Below, one piece after another: positions 41,296-46,460 of a DNA stretch of 46,460 nt. Every line of letters starts with the position of its first letter. Position 1 is the stretch's first letter. The DNA lies in contig NZ_SLUL01000019.1 of assembly GCF_004341205.1 (NCBI RefSeq), positions 1 to 46,460 on the forward strand. Direction: 5' to 3'. The position numbers were made by a program, and so were the translations under genes. The notes beneath the pieces were generated by a model. It did no database searches. It worked only from the letters and a program-made list of their open reading frames with translations, and was not told the origin of the DNA. Origin of the DNA: Thermolongibacillus altinsuensis (GTDB lineage: Bacteria > Bacillota > Bacilli > Bacillales > Anoxybacillaceae).

Positions 41296-42225
41296 TTGTC
41301 CGAACTAACGATGAAGCAAACAAAAAGTCAAATCAATATCGTGTTAAATGCCAAAAACATCAATTATTTACCGAAAGAAGAGAAACAAGAACGGATTGAT
41401 TATAAACAACATACCGTTTTAAAAGAAATTCAAAAAGAACTTGATGAATTAATCGGTTTAGGTCAGGTCAAAAAGTTAATTAAAGAAATATATGCTTGGC
41501 TATATATTAATAAAGCGCGCCAAGAAAACGGGTTAAAAGGGAATAAGCAATCATTGCACATGATTTTTAAAGGAAATCCTGGAACAGGTAAAACGACTGT
41601 TGCAAGATTGCTTGGAAAGTTATTTTTAGAAATGAGCGTGTTATCGAAAGGGCATTTTATTGAAGCGGAGCGGGCGGATTTAGTTGGCGAGTATATCGGT
41701 CATACGGCGAATAAAACGCGCGATTTGATCAAAAAGGCGCGCGGTGGAATTTTATTTATTGATGAGGCTTATTCGCTAGCGCGCGGCGGCGAGAAAGATT
41801 TTGGAAAAGAAGCCATTGATACGCTTGTAAAAGGGATGGAAGATTTTTCTGATGACTTAGTTGTCATTTTGGCCGGATATCCCGCGGAGATGGACTATTT
41901 TTTATCATTAAATCCCGGACTGCCTTCACGTTTTCCGCTCATGCTTGAATTTCCTGATTATACAGCAGAAGAACTCGTCCAAATTGCAAAATGCATGCTT
42001 CATACGCGCGAATATGAATTCACGCAAGATGCGGAGCGAAAATTGCGTGAACATATCGAGGAGATGTTGTTGTTAGGAGCGGAAAGGAAGTTTAGCAACG
42101 GTCGCTATGTTCGAAATTTAATCGAAAAAGCCATACGAAAGCAAGCCGTTCGCTTGTTGCACGAAGGACGTTACGATAAAAAAGAATTAATGCTGATTCG
42201 TGAACGGGACTTAGTAATTGAATGA
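41296..42225 (+). CDS. spoVK: Stage V sporulation protein K, AAA+ ATPase
   Basis: 309 residues. A CbbX-type AAA+ domain: Walker A FKGNPGTGKTTVARLLGKLF, Walker B ILFIDEAYSLARGGEKDFG, sensor 1 VVILAGYPAEMDYFL, then the arginine-containing NPGLPSRFP and a C-terminal helical lid. SpoVK acts in the mother cell late in spore maturation. TTG start with GAGAGGTGA ahead. The gene follows hfq as in B. subtilis. A possible sporulation promoter (GTCACAA near 41226, CGTATATT near 41249) is suggestive only. Confidence 0.95.
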   Translation: MSELTMKQTKSQINIVLNAKNINYLPKEEKQERIDYKQHTVLKEIQKELDELIGLGQVKKLIKEIYAWLYINKARQENGLKGNKQSLHMIFKGNPGTGKTTVARLLGKLFLEMSVLSKGHFIEAERADLVGEYIGHTANKTRDLIKKARGGILFIDEAYSLARGGEKDFGKEAIDTLVKGMEDFSDDLVVILAGYPAEMDYFLSLNPGLPSRFPLMLEFPDYTAEELVQIAKCMLHTREYEFTQDAERKLREHIEEMLLLGAERKFSNGRYVRNLIEKAIRKQAVRLLHEGRYDKKELMLIRERDLVIE

Positions 42226-42229
42226 TGAG

Positions 42230-42260
42230 AGAAAGGTTGACATGACCTTTCTTATTTTTT
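42230..42260 (+). terminator. Terminator after spoVK
   Basis: AGAAAGGT-TGACATG-ACCTTTCT followed by TATTTTTTT. Confidence 0.88.
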
Positions 42261-42383
42261 TGTGATTTCAAGAAGGATTTTCGTGTGTGATCGGGAATTA
42301 TTTCAAAAAAATTAATATTTTTAATTTTATAAAAATAACATTGTAATCGTTTGTTTGTAAAAAGTGAGAGGAGGAGTGAGAAC

Positions 42384-43943
42384 TTGTACGTCACGATTGG
42401 TGAAGTATTTTCACAAACAGTAAGAAAATTTCCTAGAAAGGAAGCTCTTGTCGATATAAGAAGAGAGCTTCGTTATACGTATGAACAATGGGAGACGAAA
42501 GTAAACCGGTTAGCGAATGCATTCATTGCAGCTGGCGTGAAAAAAGGGGACCGTGTTTCAACGGTCTTATTCAACACGAGTGAACTCGCGACGGCCTTTT
42601 TTGCGTGCGCTAAAATCGGGGCAATTTTTAATCCGATTAACTTTCGTTTAAAGGAAAAAGAAATCGCTTACATTTTGGAGGATGCGGCTCCGAAAGTTGT
42701 GCTGTTTGAAAAAGCGGTCGAGCCCCATATCACAAGCATTCATGAAGCATTTCCTCACATTTCATTTTGGTATATTGATGAAGATGTGCCAACCTACGCA
42801 ACGAACTACTATGAACGCGTAAAACAAGCTTCAGCAACATCTCCTCGCATCGACGTATCAGAAAACGATATTTACGCGATTATGTATACAAGCGGAACAA
42901 CGGGAAGACCGAAAGGAGTGATGCATCGTCATCGCGACATGATTGAACAAAGTCTTATTTGTAATTCCGTTATGCGAATCCGCGAAACAGACCGCGGTCT
43001 TGTATGTGCCCCGATGTTCCATTGCGCGGAATTGCATTGCTGTTTCTTGCCGCGCGTTCATGCAGGAGCGACCAATGTGATCCTTCATCATTTCGACCCA
43101 AAACAAGTATTGCGCGTGATTGAACAAGAAAAAATTACGTTTTTGTTTGCCGCACCGACCATGTGGAACATGATTTTACAAGAGCGGCTTGAAGATTATG
43201 ACTTATCATCGCTTCATGTAGGATTATACGGCGCTGCGCCAATGGCGCCTGTTCTCGTGAAAGAATGCAAGGAGCGATTAGGGATTGATTTGATTCAAGC
43301 GTACGGAATGACGGAAATGGGACCTGCTGTGACATTTTTATTGGAGGATGAGCAATTGACAAAAGCTGGTTCAGCCGGACGTGCTTGCTTAAATCATGAA
43401 ATTCGTATCGTGAAGCCGAAAGAAGACGGTCCATCCGATCCCGATGATGTGCTGCCGCCGGGGCAAGTCGGTGAAATCATTATGAAAGGCCCATGCATGA
43501 TGGCCGGCTATTACAATCGTGAAGAAGCAACCGCAAAAGCGATGTACAAAGGCTGGTATCATTCCGGCGATTTAGGATATATGGATGAAGAAGGCTATTT
43601 ATATGTCGCTGATCGCGTTGATGACATGATTATTAGCGGTGGGGAAAACGTTTACCCGCGCGAAGTAGAAGATGTTTTGTACGAACATAAAGGCGTGCTT
43701 GATGTTGCTGTTCTTGGAGAACCGGATGAAAAATGGGGCGAAAAAGTTGTCGCATTTGTCGTGAAAAAAGATCCGCATTTAACGGCAGAAGAGCTCGAGC
43801 AATTTTGTAAAAATAGCGATCGATTAGCTCCTTACAAACGCCTGCGCACCTATTATTTTGTTGAAGCGTTGCCGCGAAATGCAAGCGGGAAAATTCAAAA
43901 ATTTTTGCTTCGTGAGCAAGTAAAAAAAGCAGCTCAATCGTAA
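42384..43943 (+). CDS. Acyl-CoA synthetase (AMP-forming)
   Basis: 519 residues of the ANL superfamily. Phosphate loop YTSGTTGRPKGVMHRH, A5 YGMTEMGP, A7 YHSGDLGYMDEEGYLYVADRVDDMIISGGENVYP and the A10 lysine in RNASGKIQKF. It activates a carboxylic acid, probably a fatty or aryl acid, with ATP and CoA. The TTG 42384 lies 7 nt after AGGAGGAG. It heads an operon with an acyl-CoA dehydrogenase (11-base gap) and a class III CoA-transferase. The chain preference cannot be read from the sequence. Confidence 0.92.
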   Translation: MYVTIGEVFSQTVRKFPRKEALVDIRRELRYTYEQWETKVNRLANAFIAAGVKKGDRVSTVLFNTSELATAFFACAKIGAIFNPINFRLKEKEIAYILEDAAPKVVLFEKAVEPHITSIHEAFPHISFWYIDEDVPTYATNYYERVKQASATSPRIDVSENDIYAIMYTSGTTGRPKGVMHRHRDMIEQSLICNSVMRIRETDRGLVCAPMFHCAELHCCFLPRVHAGATNVILHHFDPKQVLRVIEQEKITFLFAAPTMWNMILQERLEDYDLSSLHVGLYGAAPMAPVLVKECKERLGIDLIQAYGMTEMGPAVTFLLEDEQLTKAGSAGRACLNHEIRIVKPKEDGPSDPDDVLPPGQVGEIIMKGPCMMAGYYNREEATAKAMYKGWYHSGDLGYMDEEGYLYVADRVDDMIISGGENVYPREVEDVLYEHKGVLDVAVLGEPDEKWGEKVVAFVVKKDPHLTAEELEQFCKNSDRLAPYKRLRTYYFVEALPRNASGKIQKFLLREQVKKAAQS

Positions 43944-43954
43944 GGGGGAGACAG

Positions 43955-45103
43955 ATGACAGCCACATATTTACGCGAAGAGCATGAAATTTTTCGTGATG
44001 CCTTTCGCAAATTTTTAGAAAAAGAAGCTTATCCGCATTTTTCAGAGTGGGAAAAGCAAGGAATCATTCCGCGTGAGTTTTGGAGAAAAATGGGGGATAA
44101 CGGTTTTCTTTGCCCGTGGGTCGATGAAGCGTACGGCGGATTGAACGCTGATTTTGCCTATTCTGTTGTGATAAACGAAGAATTAGAGAAAGTTGGCTCA
44201 GGCATGGTCGGGATTGCCTTGCATAATGACATTGTCGTTCCGTATATTGCCGATTACGGAACGGAAGAACAAAAAAGAAAATGGTTGCCGAAGTGCATCT
44301 CGGGTGAAATCATTACCGCTATTGCGATGACAGAGCCGGGAGCAGGTTCGGATTTATCAGGAATTTCCACAACAGCGATCAGAGAGGGCGATCACTATAT
44401 TGTCAATGGGCAAAAGACGTTTATTACCAATGGCATTCATGCCGATTTGGTGATTGTCGTTTGTAAAACCAATCCGCATGCCAAGCCGGCTCATAAAGGA
44501 ATCAGCTTGCTCGTCGTCGAGCGAGATACTCCTGGATTTACGCGCGGGAGAAAGTTAGAAAAAGTTGGGCTTCACGCCCAAGACACAGCGGAATTATTTT
44601 TTACAGACGCGAAAGTTCCTGCTGAAAATTTGCTCGGGGAAGAAGGAAAAGGATTTTATTATTTAATGCAAAAACTGCAACAGGAGCGTCTCGTTGTGGC
44701 GATTGCTGCTCAAACAGCGGCAGAGGTCATGTTTGACTTAACCAAACAATACGTGAAAACTCGAACCGCGTTTGGACAAAAAATTAGTCAATTTCAAACC
44801 ATTCAATTTCGCCTTGTCGAAATGGCGACAGAAATCGCATTAGGGAGAACGTTTCTGGATGATGTCATTGAACAACATATGCACGGGAGAGATGTTGTGA
44901 CAAAGGTGTCGATGGCTAAATGGTGGATTACGGAAATGGCAAAACGGGTGGCAGCTGAATGTATGCAGCTTCATGGCGGCTACGGCTACATGGAAGAATA
45001 TGAGATTGCTAGACGTTACCGTGACATTCCTGTAAGCGCGATTTATGCTGGAACGAACGAAATCATGAAAACCATTATTGCCAAAAACCTTGATTTAGTT
45101 TAG
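43955..45103 (+). CDS. Acyl-CoA dehydrogenase, LCAD-like
   Basis: 382 residues. Flavin/substrate motifs IAMTEPGAGSDLSGI and FITNGIHADLVIV, then MQLHGGYGYMEEYEIARRYRD and YAGTNEIMKTI at the C-terminus. Where medium- and short-chain enzymes have the catalytic Glu (YEGT) this protein has Ala, as expected for the long-chain/isovaleryl type, whose base lies on an earlier helix (AAEVMFDLTKQYVKTRTAFG). It performs the first oxidation of a fatty acyl-CoA. GGGGGAG precedes the ATG. Confidence 0.93.
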   Translation: MTATYLREEHEIFRDAFRKFLEKEAYPHFSEWEKQGIIPREFWRKMGDNGFLCPWVDEAYGGLNADFAYSVVINEELEKVGSGMVGIALHNDIVVPYIADYGTEEQKRKWLPKCISGEIITAIAMTEPGAGSDLSGISTTAIREGDHYIVNGQKTFITNGIHADLVIVVCKTNPHAKPAHKGISLLVVERDTPGFTRGRKLEKVGLHAQDTAELFFTDAKVPAENLLGEEGKGFYYLMQKLQQERLVVAIAAQTAAEVMFDLTKQYVKTRTAFGQKISQFQTIQFRLVEMATEIALGRTFLDDVIEQHMHGRDVVTKVSMAKWWITEMAKRVAAECMQLHGGYGYMEEYEIARRYRDIPVSAIYAGTNEIMKTIIAKNLDLV

Positions 45104-45114
45104 GGGGTGATCGA

Positions 45115-46233
45115 TTGCTAGATGGTATCAAAGTTTTGGATTTCTCTCACTATCTTCCTGGCCCGTTTGCAAGCCTTCGCCTCGCTGATTTAGGCGCGGA
45201 AGTTGTGAAAGTCGAACCTTTGACTGGCGACTTGGCGCGTTCACCAACGGGAGATCGTTCTTTTCACTATATATTTGAAGCGAATAATGCAAACAAAAAA
45301 AGCATTGCGCTTGATTTAAAAAATGAAATGGATTTGCAAACGGCTAAAGATCTCATAAAGCATGCCGATATCGTCATCGAAAGCTTTCGGCCGGGGGTCA
45401 TGAAACGGTTAGGTTTAGGGTATGAAGACGTGAAATCGATGAATGGCAAGGTTATTTATTGCTCCATAACCGGATACGGACAGGAAGGAAAACTATCATC
45501 TTTTGGAAGTCATGACATCAATTATATGTCATTGAGCGGTGTATTAGCTCAACTCAAAGACGCGAGCGGAAGGCCTGTCCATCCTTCCATGACGTTCGCT
45601 GACTTAATTGGCAGCATCGTTGCGGTCGAGCAAATTCTTGCCGCTCTTTATCATCGTGAACGAACGGGAAAAGGAACCTATATCGATCTTTCCTTGTTAG
45701 ACGGACTGCTTGCGATGATGAACAATCATTTGGTTATTGAGCATTATACCGGAAAGAGAAACGGGGTCGAACAGCTCGCTGGTACAATCGTTTCCTATTA
45801 TATATATGAAACGAAAGACGGACGGTACGTCAGTCTTGCTGCGTTGGAAAGGAAATTTTGGGAAAATTTTTGCCTCGCTGCCGGGAAACGAGAGTGGGTC
45901 GAATATCATCATTCTCCTGCTAGCGAAGAAAATACGGTTTTTCAAGAAATGAAGAATTGGTTTAAAACAAAAACGCTTCAAGAATGGATCGCGCTTAGCG
46001 AAACCGTCGATTGTTGCCTCACTCCTGTTTTGGAAACGGACGAGGTGAAAGCGTGGTTTTCTAAAGAAGATTACCGAAAAATGATTCACGTAAACAAGGA
46101 GCGGATCGATATCGCTACCCGTTATGACGATCGTATTTTTGCAAAAAGACATCGTGCGCCGCAATTAGATGAGCACCGACAAGACGTGATGAAAAATTTA
46201 ATAGAGGAGCATTCCTGTAATGAGGAAAAATGA
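45115..46233 (+). CDS. CaiB/BaiF family III CoA-transferase
   Basis: 372 residues. It starts MLDGIKVLDFSHYLPGPFASLRLADLGAEVVKVEP, the family N-terminus, with the GTGKGTYIDLSLLDG-like block and a conserved Asp in TFADLIGS expected to be the acyl-anhydride nucleophile. Such enzymes move CoA between acids or racemise 2-methyl acyl-CoAs. In this operon it may activate the substrate by CoA transfer as an alternative to the ligase, or recycle CoA. TTG start after AGGGGGTGAT. The stop is followed within 85 bases by the IS110-type gene. Confidence 0.92.
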   Translation: MLDGIKVLDFSHYLPGPFASLRLADLGAEVVKVEPLTGDLARSPTGDRSFHYIFEANNANKKSIALDLKNEMDLQTAKDLIKHADIVIESFRPGVMKRLGLGYEDVKSMNGKVIYCSITGYGQEGKLSSFGSHDINYMSLSGVLAQLKDASGRPVHPSMTFADLIGSIVAVEQILAALYHRERTGKGTYIDLSLLDGLLAMMNNHLVIEHYTGKRNGVEQLAGTIVSYYIYETKDGRYVSLAALERKFWENFCLAAGKREWVEYHHSPASEENTVFQEMKNWFKTKTLQEWIALSETVDCCLTPVLETDEVKAWFSKEDYRKMIHVNKERIDIATRYDDRIFAKRHRAPQLDEHRQDVMKNLIEEHSCNEEK

Positions 46234-46273
46234 GGTTTGAAACAAAAAAAGTCCCCTTGGTATGATACAGGGT

Positions 46274-46287
46274 GTCAAGGCCTTGAC
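46274..46287. repeat. 14-bp perfect palindrome in the left end of the IS110-type element
   Basis: GTCAAGGCCTTGAC, 30 bases before the transposase ATG. IS110 elements lack normal terminal inverted repeats, and their non-coding ends form structured RNA, so this dyad may be part of such an end. Confidence 0.45.
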
Positions 46288-46317
46288 CCCTAACTAATAA
46301 ACCAAGGAGGACCTAAT

Positions 46318-46460
46318 ATGAATTATAACCGAAATTCGAAAATTAGACAAATCACTGAACAAACATTAATCATTGGCGTTGATATCGCGAAACACAAACA
46401 CGTGGCAAGAGCTCAAGATTACCGGGGATTCGATCTATCGAAGGCCGTTATAGTTGAAAA
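46318..46460 (+). CDS. IS110-family transposase, N-terminal part, cut by window edge
   Basis: 47 codons in view: MNYNRNSKIRQITEQTLIIG, then VDIAKHKHVARAQDYRGFDL. GVDIAKHKH is the first acidic residue (D) of the DEDD catalytic domain characteristic of IS110 transposases. AAGGAGG lies just ahead. The element continues beyond the window, so its completeness is unknown. Confidence 0.85.
   Translation, partial: MNYNRNSKIRQITEQTLIIGVDIAKHKHVARAQDYRGFDLSKAVIVE

Overview
The window looks like chromosomal DNA from an endospore-forming, AT-rich Bacillaceae, probably a Bacillus/Geobacillus/Aeribacillus-type organism. The grounds are a miaA-hfq-spoVK cluster, a YjcZ-type sporulation peptide, a yhcY-yhcZ-yhdA block arranged as in Bacillus subtilis, strong AGGAGG-type ribosome sites and frequent TTG/GTG starts. 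The species cannot be fixed from the sequence alone. The right edge cuts through an IS110-type transposase.

Layout. 1-8.7 kb: a YjcZ peptide (minus strand), a YitT-type membrane protein, two small unknown genes, a yhcYZ two-component system overlapping an FMN reductase and an MFS exporter, a DUF421 protein and a CPBP protease. 8.8-14 kb: a ferritin-like protein, two GNAT acetyltransferases, a flavin amine oxidase and the stump of a phosphatase gene. 14.4-22.9 kb: a glycolate-to-malate module (glcE, glcF, glcD, malate synthase G, a FAH-fold enzyme and an IclR regulator); glcE and glcB share a palindrome GAAAC-N3-GTTTC in their upstream regions. 23.1-26.7 kb: a ykoS/ykoT/gtrA-like envelope glycosylation operon and a Gly-rich small membrane protein. 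26.9-29.5 kb: a broken subtilisin gene, an MFS transporter and a transposase relic. 29.5-36.3 kb: a LacI regulator, then a sugar-type ABC importer (binding lipoprotein, two permeases, ATPase) ending with an inositol-monophosphatase-family enzyme. 36.6-39.7 kb: a DUF2935 protein, small membrane proteins, a peptidase/SLH lytic enzyme with a holin-like stub and a frameshifted nuclease. 39.9-46.2 kb: miaA, hfq, spoVK, then an acyl-CoA ligase / acyl-CoA dehydrogenase / CoA-transferase operon.

The most unusual signals are non-coding. First, a ~225-bp dispersed element occurs four times (831, 10430, 14047, 38063). It has near-terminal inverted repeats and a multi-branched set of internal hairpins, and it creates false ORFs. 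Second, the DNA between the LacI gene and the binding-protein gene is a three-fold tandem repeat: each ~100-bp unit carries a LacI-type palindrome, a Shine-Dalgarno and an ATG, and the first two units encode 11-12-residue peptides whose codons run through the next palindrome. Third, the shared palindrome of the glyoxylate genes points to an IclR-type regulon.

The window also holds several decayed genes (phosphatase, subtilisin, nuclease, transposase, holin and possibly a regulator tail), so it seems to be undergoing gene loss around a stable core.
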